Positions 46,655 through 56,198 of a stretch of 64,000 nt of DNA are shown here, one piece after another (positions within the stretch are counted from its first letter, which is position 1; every line of letters starts with the position of its first letter). A model generated the notes under the pieces. It saw only the letters and a list, made by a program, of their open reading frames with translations. It ran no database searches and was not told where the DNA came from. Position numbers and translations under genes: made by a program. The DNA is taken from positions 2,410,839 through 2,474,838 of the forward strand of contig NZ_CP013141.1 of NCBI RefSeq assembly GCF_001442535.1. Reading direction: 5' to 3'. Source of the stretch: Lysobacter antibioticus (GTDB lineage: Bacteria; Pseudomonadota; Gammaproteobacteria; Xanthomonadales; Xanthomonadaceae).

Positions 46655-48411
46655 GCCTCGACCCGCTGCGCCAGCGATACGGTGAAGATGCCCCAGGCGT
46701 CTATGCGCTGGTCGATCTTGCGGAAGCCGGCCGCGGCGACCAGGTCGTCCATCTCCTGCTGGCTGCGACGCCGCATCACCCAGGCTTCGCCGCCACGGTG
46801 GCTGGTCAGGGCGCGGGCGATGAATTCGAGCTGCGGGTGCCAGGGTTGGCCGGTGTAGACCAGATAACCGCCCACCGGCACCGCCGCGGCCAGGCCGTCG
46901 AGCGAACGCCGCACCTGCTCGTTGTCGGGGAACAATTCGTACAGGCCCGACACCACCGCGAGGGTCGGGCGCGGGTGCAAAGCCGCGAGCGCATGGCGGT
47001 CGAAGGCATCGCCCTGGTCGAAGCGCGCGATCGCACCGGCGCCCAGCTCATCGATCAGGGCGCGGCCCTTGTCGACGTTGAGCTCGCTGTAATCGCGCAG
47101 ACGGATCGAATCGGCGCGCTCGCTGCTGCCCGCCAGCGCTTCCAGCGCATAGCGGCCATGGCCGGCGGCGATATCGACCGCGTCGACCGGCAGACCGGCC
47201 GCGCGCAACCGCCACATCGCGACCCGCAACAACTCGTGCAGATGGGTGCGGCGCACGCGGATACCGCGCCAGCCGATCGCTTCGAGATAATTGCGATCGA
47301 TGATGCGGCCGAGCGGCCCGCTGCCGCGCGCCTCGTTGCGGTAGACATAGTCCAGGCTGCTGCCGGAATCGAAACCGGTGTCGATGCCGAGCTTGATGCC
47401 TTCCGAGAATTTGCCGCCGAAGCGCAGGCCGGCGCGGACGAAACGCCAACGCAAGTCGGCCAACGACCAGCGCTCGGGCGGCCAGGACAGCTTTTCCGAT
47501 TCCTCGAAACTCGGGCCGTGGCGGTGCGCATCGAGCATATCCACGCGGCGCAATGGTTCGGCGAAACGCGCCTGGACGAAACTGCGGATGCGGTTCACCG
47601 CTGCCGCCCGGCCTTTCTCGCCGAGGGTGTCGTGATAGAAGTCCGGCAACAGGTGGCGTTCCTTGATGCTCGAACCGAGACGCTCGTAGAAACGGTCCTG
47701 CGGGCCGCGATGGACGACGAAGTCGGCGCCCGACACCAGCAACTGCGTCGGCACCGTGATCGCCTGGGCGTCGGCGACGATGCGGTCGGCGGCTTGGTAC
47801 AGGCCCAGCAGCACGCGCACCGAAATCGGCCGCGCGATCAAGGGATCGGTGCGATAGCTGGCGATGCGCTCGGGGTCGTGGGTCAACCATTGCGGCTGCA
47901 CATAGCTGTTGACGAAAAAGTTGCCGCGCAGCTTCTGCATCAGCTTCAAGCCCGGCCGCGCCAACGGCACGTACAGCTTGACCTTGAACGCGGGCGAAGC
48001 CAGTACCAGCGCGCGCAGCCGCGGTGCGTAATCATGGACCCAGGTCGCCGCAACCACTGCACCGACGCTCTGCGCGACCAGGGCGATCTCGTCCACGGCG
48101 ATGCCATGGACATCGGCGATATGGGCGACGAAGCGGTCGAGGTCGCGCACCAGGGCTTCGAAACCGGGCGCATCGCCGCGCTCGCCCGGCGAGCGGCCAT
48201 TGCCGCGCGCGTCCCAGGCGAAAAAGTCGCAGTCGTTGAGGTTCAACTCGCCGACCAGGTGCGCGACCCGGCCGGAATGTTCGTGGCCGCGGTGCAACAG
48301 CACGACGGCGCGGCGCGGCTGCCCCGCTGCGGCTTCCGTCGCGGGCCAGTGGCGATAGAACAACTGCGCGTCGTCGAAGCTCGCGTAGTGGCGTTCCTGA
48401 TGTTCCCTCAT
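46651..48411 (-). CDS. Bifunctional alpha/beta hydrolase / class I SAM-dependent methyltransferase
   Basis: A 586-residue two-domain protein. Residues about 1-300 form a monoacylglycerol-lipase-like alpha/beta hydrolase (AVVLLHRGHEHSGR, DARGNGRSPGERG, nucleophile VAQSVGA). The C-terminal half is a Rossmann methyltransferase with motif I VDIAAGHGRYALEAL near residue 415 and VVSGLYELFPDN. No signal peptide or transmembrane helix, so it acts in the cytosol or at the inner leaflet. This fusion is a known annotation beside CDP-alcohol phosphatidyltransferases. Its substrate is not established; lipid remodelling or headgroup methylation is plausible. Confidence 0.92.
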   Translation of the reverse strand: MREHQERHYASFDDAQLFYRHWPATEAAAGQPRRAVVLLHRGHEHSGRVAHLVGELNLNDCDFFAWDARGNGRSPGERGDAPGFEALVRDLDRFVAHIADVHGIAVDEIALVAQSVGAVVAATWVHDYAPRLRALVLASPAFKVKLYVPLARPGLKLMQKLRGNFFVNSYVQPQWLTHDPERIASYRTDPLIARPISVRVLLGLYQAADRIVADAQAITVPTQLLVSGADFVVHRGPQDRFYERLGSSIKERHLLPDFYHDTLGEKGRAAAVNRIRSFVQARFAEPLRRVDMLDAHRHGPSFEESEKLSWPPERWSLADLRWRFVRAGLRFGGKFSEGIKLGIDTGFDSGSSLDYVYRNEARGSGPLGRIIDRNYLEAIGWRGIRVRRTHLHELLRVAMWRLRAAGLPVDAVDIAAGHGRYALEALAGSSERADSIRLRDYSELNVDKGRALIDELGAGAIARFDQGDAFDRHALAALHPRPTLAVVSGLYELFPDNEQVRRSLDGLAAAVPVGGYLVYTGQPWHPQLEFIARALTSHRGGEAWVMRRRSQQEMDDLVAAAGFRKIDQRIDAWGIFTVSLAQRVEA

Positions 48412-49055
48412 CGTTGTTCTCCTTGTCGTTGGCCGACACTGTCTTGCGCGGCATCATGCCGCAAACCGGCGCGCACCCGGCGCACCACGGTCCACACGCA
48501 CATCAGACCCATCAAGGCGAGCGCGAGTTCCGTAATCGCCGCGCCGATCCAACCGCCGGCGAGCAGGACGCCGAGCAGACCGATGCCGAAGGCGCGGTCA
48601 CTCTTGCCCATCGGCCCGTCGTAGCGGCGCGGCGCGCCGACCATCAGCCCCAGCACGCCGGCGTACTCCGTCAGTGCGGCCAGCAGCACGAACACGAACA
48701 ATGGCGCCGGCGCGAGGCCCGGCACCGCGAACAGCGCCAGATACAGGGCGCTGTCGGAGACCACGTCGCACAGCTCGTTGAGGTAGGCGCCCAGGCGCGA
48801 CTGCTGGCCGAACTCGCGCGCCAGCATGCCGTCGATGGCGTTCATCGCCATGCGCAGGAACATCCACAGCGGCAACAGCGCGAACAGCCAGGGCCGCGCG
48901 GCGGCGCCCCAGCCGACCGCTGCGGCAACCGCGAGCGAAACCACGGCCGCCGCGACGGTGACCTGGTTCGCGCTGACGCCCAGCGCATGCAGGCGGCGCA
49001 CCAGCGGCCGCAGCAGCGCCTGGAAGCGCCCTTTCAAAGCGTAGATCGATGCCAT
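48408..49055 (-). CDS. CDP-alcohol phosphatidyltransferase (first gene of lipid operon)
   Basis: A 215-residue polytopic enzyme. The active-site motif starts DGMLAREF and continues GAYLNELCDVVSD, with Asn where the first Asp of the canonical D-x3-D often lies. ATG at 49055 (MASIYALKGRF) is preferred over an upstream in-frame ATG that lacks conserved sequence. Distinct in sequence from the second copy 5 kb downstream, so two different headgroup transfers, or two steps, are likely. Overlaps the hydrolase/methyltransferase gene by ATGA. Confidence 0.9.
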   Translation of the reverse strand: MASIYALKGRFQALLRPLVRRLHALGVSANQVTVAAAVVSLAVAAAVGWGAAARPWLFALLPLWMFLRMAMNAIDGMLAREFGQQSRLGAYLNELCDVVSDSALYLALFAVPGLAPAPLFVFVLLAALTEYAGVLGLMVGAPRRYDGPMGKSDRAFGIGLLGVLLAGGWIGAAITELALALMGLMCVWTVVRRVRAGLRHDAAQDSVGQRQGEQR

Positions 49056-49200
49056 TCCCTGTGCGTTCCATCCTGCCCGGCGTGGGCCGTCGCGCATCAG
49101 CTTAGCCGCTGGCCGGGGCGATGACAGTGCCGTGCCCGGCGGCGGCGGCGCGGCCGTCGCGGCGACGCGGAGGTGGGATTGCGTTGCCAGGCGGAAAGGC

Positions 49201-49234
49201 GAAATCCCCCTGCCCCCTTTTTCAAAGGGGGAAC
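49201..49234 (+). repeat. CCCCCTTT/AAAGGGGG dispersed repeat
   Basis: GAAATCCCCCTGCCCCCTTT followed by TTCAAAGGGGGAAC. Confidence 0.75.
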
Positions 49235-49479
49235 AGCAACAGGCGGGGCTGCGCCTGGCGCCGGCTGAGGACTGGCGATTGGGGACGGGAGAGAGAGACA
49301 GAGACTGGAAATTGAAGAACCGCAGCCCCTCCCACGGTTGCCCCGTGGAGAAGAGGGCGGCGCCTGCACAGCAGGCGTGGGGGTTTGCTTTGCCTTGGCC
49401 CTTTGCGCCGCAGGCCGTCGAAACTTCGCCGATACCGCCATACCCGCATGAACGGCCGGCGCCCGACGCCCCCGGGGCC

Positions 49480-49485
49480 TATAAT
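49480..49485 (+). promoter_or_regulatory. -10 box of purH
   Basis: A perfect TATAAT 32 bp before the purH ATG, within a very GC-rich context; no good -35 box 16-18 bp upstream, so an activator may help. Confidence 0.55.
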
Positions 49486-49517
49486 TCCCGCGCCCTTCCG
49501 CTGCCCTACCTCCCCGA

Positions 49518-51104
49518 ATGACCTCCGATCGCCTGCCCGGCACGCCGGTTAAAATCCGCCGCGCCCTGCTGTCCGTGTCCGACAAGACCGGTCTCCTCGA
49601 ACTCGCCCAGGCCCTGGCCGCGCGCGGGGTCGAACTGCTTTCCACCGGCGGCACCGCCAAGGCCATCCGCGACGCCGGCCTGGCCGTGCGCGACGTGTCC
49701 GAGGTCACCGGCTTCCCGGAAATGATGGACGGCCGAGTCAAGACCCTGCATCCGCTGGTCCACGGCGGCCTGCTCGGCCGCGCCGGCACCGACGATGCGG
49801 TGATGGCCGAACACGGTATCGCCGCGATCGACCTGCTGGTGCTGAACCTGTATCCGTTCGAGAAAGTCGCGGCCAATCCGGCCAGCAGCTTCGACGACAT
49901 CATCGAGAACATCGACATCGGCGGCCCGGCGATGCTGCGCTCGGCGGCGAAGAATTTCGCCCGCGTAGCCGTAGCGACCGACCCGGCCCAGTACGCCGGC
50001 GTCATCGCCGAACTCGACGCCGCCGACGGTGCCCTCAGCGCCAAAACCCGCTTCGCCCTGTCGGTCGCCGCGTTCAACCGCGTCGCCCAATACGACGCCG
50101 CGATCAGCAACCATCTTTCGGCGATCGCCGAAGACGGCAGCGCGCAGACCTTCCCGGCCCAGCACAACGCCAATTTCGTCAAGGTCATGGACCTGCGCTA
50201 CGGCGAAAACCCGCACCAGCAGGGCGCGTTCTACCGCGACCTGTATCCGGTGGCGGGCACGCTGGCCACCTTCACCCAGTTGCAGGGCAAGGAACTGAGC
50301 TTCAACAACCTCGCCGACGCCGATGCGGCCTGGGAATGCGTGCGCCAGTTCGAGCGCCCGGCCTGCGTGATCGTCAAGCACGCCAATCCCTGCGGCGTGG
50401 CCGAGGGCGTGGCCTGCGGCGACGCCTACGAGCTGGCCTATGCCACCGACCCGACCTCGGCCTTCGGCGGCATCATCGCCTTCAACACCAAGCTCGATGC
50501 GGCGACCGCCAAGGTCATCCTCGACCGTCAGTTCGTCGAAGTGCTGATCGCACCCGACTACGAAGACGGCGTGCTCGACTACGCCAAGAAGAAGGCCAAC
50601 GTGCGCGTGCTGCGCATCCCGCACGGCGACGGCCGCAACCGGCACGACGTCAAGCGCATCGGCTCGGGCCTGCTGATCCAGAGCAGCGATCTGCGCGAAG
50701 TCGGCCGCGACGAACTCAAGGTGGTCAGCAAACTCGCCCCGACCGACGCCCAGCTCGCCGACCTGCTGTTCGCCTGGCGCATCGCCAAGTTCGTCAAGTC
50801 CAACGCCATCGTCTATGCGCGCGACCATCGCAGCATCGGCATCGGCGCGGGCCAGATGAGCCGCGTGGTCAGCGCCAAGATCGCCGCGCTCAAGGCCGAG
50901 GAAGCCGGCTTGATCGTGCCCGGCTCGGTGATGGCCTCCGACGCCTTCTTCCCGTTCCGCGACGGCATCGACGCCGCCGCCGCCGCCGGCATCAAGGCGG
51001 TGATCCAGCCGGGCGGTTCGATGCGCGACAACGAAGTCATCGCCGCCGCCGACGAGCACGGCCTGGCCATGGTCTTCACCGGCGTGCGTCACTTCCGTCA
51101 TTGA
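49518..51104 (+). CDS. purH: Bifunctional AICAR formyltransferase / IMP cyclohydrolase
   Basis: A 528-residue enzyme for the last two steps of purine synthesis. The N-terminal IMP cyclohydrolase (MGS-like) domain has [25 protein letters not shown] and [13 protein letters not shown]. The C-terminal AICAR transformylase has [38 protein letters not shown] and [11 protein letters not shown]. Length is standard. A perfect-stem hairpin follows the stop. Confidence 0.99.
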   Translation: MTSDRLPGTPVKIRRALLSVSDKTGLLELAQALAARGVELLSTGGTAKAIRDAGLAVRDVSEVTGFPEMMDGRVKTLHPLVHGGLLGRAGTDDAVMAEHGIAAIDLLVLNLYPFEKVAANPASSFDDIIENIDIGGPAMLRSAAKNFARVAVATDPAQYAGVIAELDAADGALSAKTRFALSVAAFNRVAQYDAAISNHLSAIAEDGSAQTFPAQHNANFVKVMDLRYGENPHQQGAFYRDLYPVAGTLATFTQLQGKELSFNNLADADAAWECVRQFERPACVIVKHANPCGVAEGVACGDAYELAYATDPTSAFGGIIAFNTKLDAATAKVILDRQFVEVLIAPDYEDGVLDYAKKKANVRVLRIPHGDGRNRHDVKRIGSGLLIQSSDLREVGRDELKVVSKLAPTDAQLADLLFAWRIAKFVKSNAIVYARDHRSIGIGAGQMSRVVSAKIAALKAEEAGLIVPGSVMASDAFFPFRDGIDAAAAAGIKAVIQPGGSMRDNEVIAAADEHGLAMVFTGVRHFRH

Positions 51105-51110
51105 TCGAAC

Positions 51111-51135
51111 GGCGCGGATGCGTTGCATCCGCGCC
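51111..51135 (+). terminator. Hairpin after purH
   Basis: A perfect 11-bp stem, GGCGCGGATGC/GCATCCGCGCC, with loop GTT, 6 bp after the stop. No T-run, so attenuation or mRNA end protection rather than classic termination is possible. Confidence 0.55.
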
Positions 51136-51188
51136 GATTCCGAACGCCCGACTTATCGCTGCCGCCCGCTGGCGGCGCCATCCCTGTC

Positions 51189-51872
51189 ATGAACCGACCG
51201 TCGCTGCGACATACGCTGGGCCGCTCGATCGCACGCAAGCTGCTCGTGCTGGCGATGCTGTGCGTGGTCATCGCCGGCTGGGCCGGTTGGCAGTATTCGC
51301 GCCGGCAGGCGGTCGACAGCGAAACCCTCGGCGACTACCGCGCCGACGGGCGCGCGATCACGCTGTTGCTGGTCGAGCCGGACGTGTCCCTGAACCTCGA
51401 CGCCGGCTTGCGCCGCGACTCCACCGCACGGCTTGCGCGCGCGCTCGACCGGCGCTTGGCCGACCTGGGTTACCGAACCCAGGCGCTGTCCGCGCGCAGC
51501 GACGAAGAACGCTTCGGCCTGACCGCGCAAACCAGCGCGCGCACCGCGGCGATCCAGCACCAGGCTCGCACCGCCCAGACGATCCGCGAAGTCGGCGCAC
51601 CGGTGCTGCGGGTGTCGCTCGACGGCATGAAGCGCGACGGCCGCGAAATCGCCGAACAGGCCTACCGCATCGAACTGCTCGACCCGCAGACCCTGCAGCC
51701 GGCCTGGCGCGCGACCCTGACCTGGCGCGAGGGCCGCTACCAATCGCTGGCCCTGCTCTGGCACTTGCGCCACAACCGTCTGCCGCCGCCGCTGTGGGAC
51801 AGCCTGGCCGACCTGGCCATGGCGCGGATGCGCGAGGACGGCGTGATCCGGGCCGAGGCGCTGATCCAGTAG
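51189..51872 (+). CDS. Membrane-anchored protein of unknown function
   Basis: A 227-residue protein from ATG 51189 (MNRPSLRHTLG). One transmembrane helix (about 18-36, KLLVLAMLCVVIAGWAGW) is followed by a periplasmic domain with RADGRAITLLLVEPDVSLNL, LARALDRRLADLG and LTWREGRYQSLALLWHLR. No family known to me. It lies between purH and purD on the same strand, 84 bp after purH, and separated from purD by two REP units. Confidence 0.78.
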   Translation: MNRPSLRHTLGRSIARKLLVLAMLCVVIAGWAGWQYSRRQAVDSETLGDYRADGRAITLLLVEPDVSLNLDAGLRRDSTARLARALDRRLADLGYRTQALSARSDEERFGLTAQTSARTAAIQHQARTAQTIREVGAPVLRVSLDGMKRDGREIAEQAYRIELLDPQTLQPAWRATLTWREGRYQSLALLWHLRHNRLPPPLWDSLADLAMARMREDGVIRAEALIQ

Positions 51873-51899
51873 CGCGCGGTCGCGCACCTTGCTTTCAGG

Positions 51900-51924
51900 G
51901 TAGGAGCGGCGCAAGCCGCGACCG
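51900..51924 (+). repeat. GTAG-type REP unit
   Basis: Consensus copy followed by GACCG. Forms an inverted pair with 52002. Confidence 0.88.
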
Positions 51925-52001
51925 CTCGAAGCCCGGCCTCTCGAACGCGACACACTCCTCCGTAGCGGCGTCCCTCCCGCTGGACCACCTCTCCGGCCGG
52001 A

Positions 52002-52025
52002 GGTCGCGGCTTGCGCCGCTCCTAC
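52002..52025 (-). repeat. GTAG-type REP unit, inverted
   Basis: GGTCGCGGCTTGCGCCGCTC followed by CTAC, pairing with the 51900 copy in the gap before purD. Confidence 0.88.
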
Positions 52026-52125
52026 CCAGAGCCTCGCTGCGCCGGGTTTGTCGTGCAGCGGTCGCCCCGCCCCCTGCCAGCGCGTAAAATCGGCGGCTGT
52101 TGTCCTTACCCCCGCTGGAGCACGC

Positions 52126-53424
52126 ATGAAGATCCTCGTTATCGGTTCCGGCGGACGCGAGCACGCGCTGGCCTGGAAGCTGGCCCAGTCGCCGCGCATC
52201 GACGAGGTGCTGGTGGCGCCCGGCAATGCCGGCACCGCGCACGAGGAGAAATGCCGCAACGTCGCGGTCGCCGCCACCGACATCGACGGCCTGCTCAAGC
52301 TCGCCGCCGATGAAGGCGTGGCGCTGACCGTGGTCGGCCCGGAGGCGCCGCTGGTCGCCGGCGTGGTCGACCGCTTCCGCGCCGACGGCCGACGCATCTT
52401 CGGACCGACCGCCGCCGCAGCTCAGCTCGAAGGCAGCAAAGCCTTCGCCAAGGACTTCCTGGCCCGGCACGGCATCCCGACCGCGTACTACGCGGTGCAC
52501 ACCGAGGTCGATGCCGCCCTCGCCTACCTGCGTGAGAAAGGCGCGCCGATCGTGGTCAAGGCCGACGGCCTGGCCGCCGGCAAGGGCGTCATCGTCGCCA
52601 TGACCCTGGACGAGGCCGAAGCCGCCGTCATCGACATGCTCTCGGGCAACGCCTTCGGCGCCGCCGGCGCACGCGTGGTGATCGAGGAATTCCTCGACGG
52701 CGAAGAAGCCAGCTTCATCTCGATGGTCGACGGCAAGCACGCATTGCCGATGGCGACCTCGCAGGACCACAAGCGCGTCGGCGACGGCGACACCGGCCCC
52801 AACACCGGCGGCATGGGCGCCTACTCGCCGGCGCCGGTTGTCACGCCCGACGTGCACGCACGCGTGATGCGCGAGGTGGTGATGCCGACCGTCGACGGCA
52901 TGATCGCCGACGGCGTGCCGTTCACCGGCTTTCTCTATGCCGGCCTGATGATCGACCAGGCCGGTGCGCCCAAGGTCATCGAATTCAACGTGCGCTTCGG
53001 CGACCCGGAAACCCAGCCGGTGATGCTGCGCCTGGAGTCCGACCTGCTCGACCTGGTCGAAGCCGCGCTCGACGGCAAGCTCGATAGCGTGCAGGCGCAG
53101 TGGAGCCCGCGCCCCTCGCTCGGCGTGGTCATGGCCGCGGCGAACTACCCGGAAACGCCGCGGGCCGGCGACGTCATCCACGGCCTGACCGCGCCGCAGC
53201 CGCCGCACGCCAAGGTGTTCCAGGCCGGCACCCAACTCGGCCCCGACGGCGAAGTGCTGACCGCCGGCGGCCGCGTCCTGTGCGTCTGCGCCCTCGGCGA
53301 CGACGTCGCCCAGGCCCAGCGCGAGGCCTACACCGCCCTCGCCAAGATCCGTTGGGACGGCGAATTCCACCGCAACGACATCGGCTGGCGCGCGATCGAA
53401 CGCGAACAGGCGGCGAAGGCCTGA
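52126..53424 (+). CDS. purD: Phosphoribosylamine-glycine ligase (GARS)
   Basis: A 432-residue ATP-grasp enzyme for the second step of purine synthesis. Conserved words: MKILVIGSGGREHALAWKL, VVGPEAPLVAGVVD, VVKADGLAAGKGVIVA, NTGGMGAYSPAPVVT and FNVRFGDPETQPVMLRL. ATG at 52126 follows GGAG by 5 bp; upstream in-frame codons are not conserved. A TAAAAT -10-like box lies at 52085-52090. Confidence 0.98.
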   Translation: MKILVIGSGGREHALAWKLAQSPRIDEVLVAPGNAGTAHEEKCRNVAVAATDIDGLLKLAADEGVALTVVGPEAPLVAGVVDRFRADGRRIFGPTAAAAQLEGSKAFAKDFLARHGIPTAYYAVHTEVDAALAYLREKGAPIVVKADGLAAGKGVIVAMTLDEAEAAVIDMLSGNAFGAAGARVVIEEFLDGEEASFISMVDGKHALPMATSQDHKRVGDGDTGPNTGGMGAYSPAPVVTPDVHARVMREVVMPTVDGMIADGVPFTGFLYAGLMIDQAGAPKVIEFNVRFGDPETQPVMLRLESDLLDLVEAALDGKLDSVQAQWSPRPSLGVVMAAANYPETPRAGDVIHGLTAPQPPHAKVFQAGTQLGPDGEVLTAGGRVLCVCALGDDVAQAQREAYTALAKIRWDGEFHRNDIGWRAIEREQAAKA

Positions 53425-53467
53425 CCGCATCTTGCAGGCGCGGCATCCGCGTCACGCCGCTCCCTGT

Positions 53468-53492
53468 GTAGGAGCGGCGTAAGCCGCGACCG
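53468..53492 (+). repeat. GTAG-type REP unit
   Basis: Copy with GTAAGCC loop after purD. Confidence 0.85.
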
Positions 53493-53539
53493 CGACCTCG
53501 CGACTCACCTCGCTCCTACACAACGCGACGCAGCAAAGG

Positions 53540-53564
53540 GTAGGAGCGGCGCAAGCCGCGACCG
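53540..53564 (+). repeat. GTAG-type REP unit
   Basis: Consensus copy, with a partial inverted unit (GCGACTCACCTCGCTCCTAC) just before it, between convergent purD and the monooxygenase. Confidence 0.85.
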
Positions 53565-53615
53565 CGGAACGCGCAGAAACCACAAGGCCGTCGCGATCGA
53601 TAGACATCACGACCG

Positions 53616-55238
53616 CTACGCCGTATTCGCACCGCCGAACCACTCGTTCAACGCCTCGTTCAACCCAGCATCGCTCCCATCGCCCACCCAGGCCACATAC
53701 CCATCCGGCCGTATCAATACCGCCGTCGGCGCCGTCACCGCACCTAAGGCCGGCAACTCCCAGACACCGTCGTAACGAGCCTCGATCGCACGAACCCGGT
53801 CCGCCCAAGGCCCGATATCGACGGCATCAGATGCACCGAAATCGAGCAACACCGGCCGAGCCCCGTGCAACAGCGCATACACCCGCATCGGCCCACCGGC
53901 GACGAACAGATCCAGATCGGGCATCCGCCGCCCAAGCAGCGGATGCCCTTCGCCGAGTCCGTAGCGAACATCCAACCCCGACAACATCGCCGCAAACCGC
54001 CGGCGCGGCTCGTCCATTCCGAGCAACTCGGCCACGGTCTCGCGCAACGCCGTCGTACGCTCGTCGCCGCGCCGCAGCGCGATCGACGCCATGGTCGTGC
54101 GCAACACCCGCGCCGCGACCGGGTGACGCTCGGCGTGATAGCTGTCGAGCAGGCTCTCCTGCGATATCCCCTTCACCACCTGCGCCAGCTTCCAGCCCAG
54201 GTTCACCGCATCCTGCATGCCGAGCTGCAACCCCTGCCCGCCATCCGGCGCGTGCACATGCGCGGCGTCGCCGGCCAACAGCACGCGCCGCTCGCGATAG
54301 GCCGCGGCCTGCCGCGTCGCATCGGTGAAACGCGAAATCCAGACCGGGCTGTGCACGCCGTAATCGCTCCCGCACACCGCGATCAAGGCCGCGCGCAAAT
54401 CCTCCAGCGTCGGCTCGCCAACGGCCCCGACCTGCGCTTCGGTCAGCATCACCCGCACCGGCCCGGTGTCGCCGTAGATCACTTCGCCGTTGCGGATCTC
54501 GTAGTCCACCCGACCGAAGGAGTGGATACCGAAGCCACTGCGATGGATGCCCAAGGGCGGCGTCTGCGCCATCTCGACCTCGGCGATCAGATGGCTGGTC
54601 GTCGCGTCCCAACCGGGAAAATCGATGCCGGCCGCTTTGCGCACCCGGCTGCGTCCACCATCGCAGCCGACCAGATACTGCGCACGCAAGCTCGTACCAT
54701 CGAACAGCGCGACCTCGACGCCAGCCTCGTCCTGCACCAAGTCGCTTACCTCGCATCCGCGATAGACCGTGACCCCGAGCCCGTCGACCCAGTCGGCGAG
54801 AATGCGTTCGATATGGTTCTGCCACAGGCCGAGTCCGTAGGGATGACGGGTCGGAAAGCCGCCCAGATCCAACATGACCCCAGCGAAGCCGGTGACCTGC
54901 GCCACCTGTCCCTCAACCAGAAACCGATCCACGATCCCGCGCTGATCCAGCACTTCGAGCGTGCGCGCATGCAGCCCGCCCGCACGCGACCCGGCCAGCT
55001 CCTGGGTCGCACGCCGCTCGACGATCGCCACGTCGATCCCCGCCAAGGCCAACTCGCCCGCCAACATCAACCCGGTCGGCCCGCTACCGGCGATGACCAC
55101 GGCGTGCCCGCTTGCCGCGTTCGGCTCGCGCCCGTCATGCGCGCACGCCTCGCGGTCATGAATATCCGTCGCCGCTTCGCCGGAGCGCCCCTCACGGCCC
55201 TGTTCCCGCACCGCCCACTTCGATAGCCACATGCTCAT
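53616..55238 (-). CDS. FAD-dependent aromatic monooxygenase, rifampicin-monooxygenase-like
   Basis: A 540-residue class A flavoprotein hydroxylase. The FAD dinucleotide-binding fold starts VVIAGSGPTGLMLAGELALA (near residue 48), followed by SRAGGLHARTLEVLDQRG, QYLVGCDGGRSRVRKAAGI, and the second FAD motif GDAAHVHAPDGGQGLQLGMQ. A thioredoxin-like C-terminal domain (about 430-540) is typical of phenol-hydroxylase and Rox-type enzymes. Close relatives hydroxylate rifampicin or aromatic polyketides; the actual substrate is unknown. The N-terminus carries about 45 unaligned residues, so a later start is possible. Confidence 0.88.
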   Translation of the reverse strand: MSMWLSKWAVREQGREGRSGEAATDIHDREACAHDGREPNAASGHAVVIAGSGPTGLMLAGELALAGIDVAIVERRATQELAGSRAGGLHARTLEVLDQRGIVDRFLVEGQVAQVTGFAGVMLDLGGFPTRHPYGLGLWQNHIERILADWVDGLGVTVYRGCEVSDLVQDEAGVEVALFDGTSLRAQYLVGCDGGRSRVRKAAGIDFPGWDATTSHLIAEVEMAQTPPLGIHRSGFGIHSFGRVDYEIRNGEVIYGDTGPVRVMLTEAQVGAVGEPTLEDLRAALIAVCGSDYGVHSPVWISRFTDATRQAAAYRERRVLLAGDAAHVHAPDGGQGLQLGMQDAVNLGWKLAQVVKGISQESLLDSYHAERHPVAARVLRTTMASIALRRGDERTTALRETVAELLGMDEPRRRFAAMLSGLDVRYGLGEGHPLLGRRMPDLDLFVAGGPMRVYALLHGARPVLLDFGASDAVDIGPWADRVRAIEARYDGVWELPALGAVTAPTAVLIRPDGYVAWVGDGSDAGLNEALNEWFGGANTA

Positions 55239-55390
55239 AGCTCGTCTCCCGGTTCCGTAGCCTCGCTACGGCGGGCGATTGAGCACCACGCCCGGGGGCT
55301 TGCCGCAAGCCCCCAGTCGACTAAGATATTGACAGGGACGGAGCTGCCTCCTTTCCCGAAAGCGCCCCCGCTCTGTAAAGGCCTGCACCT

Positions 55391-55415
55391 TGCAGGAGCG
55401 GCGTGAGCCACGACC
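55391..55415 (+). repeat. GTAG-type REP unit, degenerate
   Basis: GCAGGAGCGGCGTGAGCCAC followed by GACC; several departures from consensus break the stem. Confidence 0.65.
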
Positions 55416-55473
55416 AAAGGACGCACGGAGCCCGCAGCCTCATCGCCGCACAGCGAGGCTGCACCCCACAGGG

Positions 55474-55498
55474 GTAGGAGCGGCGCAAGCCGCGATCA
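55474..55498 (+). repeat. GTAG-type REP unit
   Basis: Near-perfect copy, followed by GCGATC. Confidence 0.85.
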
Positions 55499-55709
55499 AG
55501 GGACGCGCACAGTCGCAGCCTCATGGCCACGCATCGACGCCACGCCCCTCACGACAAGGCCGCGCAGCCGCAGGCCTGCTGGCGTTCCTATCGATCAACG
55601 AAGCCCTGACGCGCCCCCTGCGAAAGCCGGTTCGGCGCTTACTTCGGCAAAGCCGAACCGCCACAACCTTCGGTCGCCCGCCTCAAACGAAGATCGCGAG
55701 AGGCCGGCG

Positions 55710-55991
55710 TCAATGCGTCGTACCCGCCGCTTCCTCAGGCGCCGGCTGCAAGGCCACCACCACGACCTCCAACTCGGCGATCTCCTTCTCCAGGGCGTCG
55801 TACAACTCGCCCTGCCGCGTCATCAGTTCCTCGATGTTTTCCGCCTGCTTGAGCTTCTTCAACTCGCCGTCGAACAGCAGCCACTGCGCGGTCAACTGCT
55901 CGACGTAGTTCTTGGCGTAATGACGCATTTCCTTGAGCTGGTTCAGCGCCGCATTGACCTGATCCAACGGTGTCTTGGTATCCGCAGACAT
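55710..55991 (-). CDS. Small coiled-coil protein of unknown function
   Basis: A 93-residue protein with heptad-like helices (VNAALNQLKEMRHYAKNYVE, then ELKKLKQAENIEELMTRQGE) and an acidic middle; it ends in a Pro/Ala tail. GAGGAG lies 6 bp before the ATG, supporting real translation. No family recognised. Confidence 0.75.
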   Translation of the reverse strand: MSADTKTPLDQVNAALNQLKEMRHYAKNYVEQLTAQWLLFDGELKKLKQAENIEELMTRQGELYDALEKEIAELEVVVVALQPAPEEAAGTTH

Positions 55992-56198
55992 ACCGAGCTC
56001 CTCTTCGCCAGGGTGTCGAACTCAGGGTAATGAGGCCATGCAGGCTCGATGTGAAATTCCGCGCACCGCCCTGCACCCATTCAGCCTATGAACGTTCACC
56101 CGACGCCGACATTTCCGAACGCGCCATCGGGACCATGCCAGACTTGGCGCGAACCTCAAAACGGCTGCGCCGCAGCCGATACGGGAGTCAGATCATTC

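Larger units (their letters stand above)
49056..49517. other. Intergenic region between the lipid operon and purH
   Basis: A 462-bp divergent gap. It carries one CCCCCTTT/AAAGGGGG repeat, a purine-rich stretch near 49268-49315 and a perfect TATAAT near purH. No gene seen. Confidence 0.65.
55239..55709. other. Intergenic region with two REP units
   Basis: A 471-bp gap with a degenerate (55391) and a consensus (55474) GTAG repeat in direct orientation. Promoter-like CTAAGATATTGACAG lies near 55322-55336. No supported gene. Confidence 0.6.

Noticed and set aside
46396..48624. 742-codon + frame opposite the lipid operon
   Set aside because: Covers several coupled minus-strand genes with recognised domains; no start signal.
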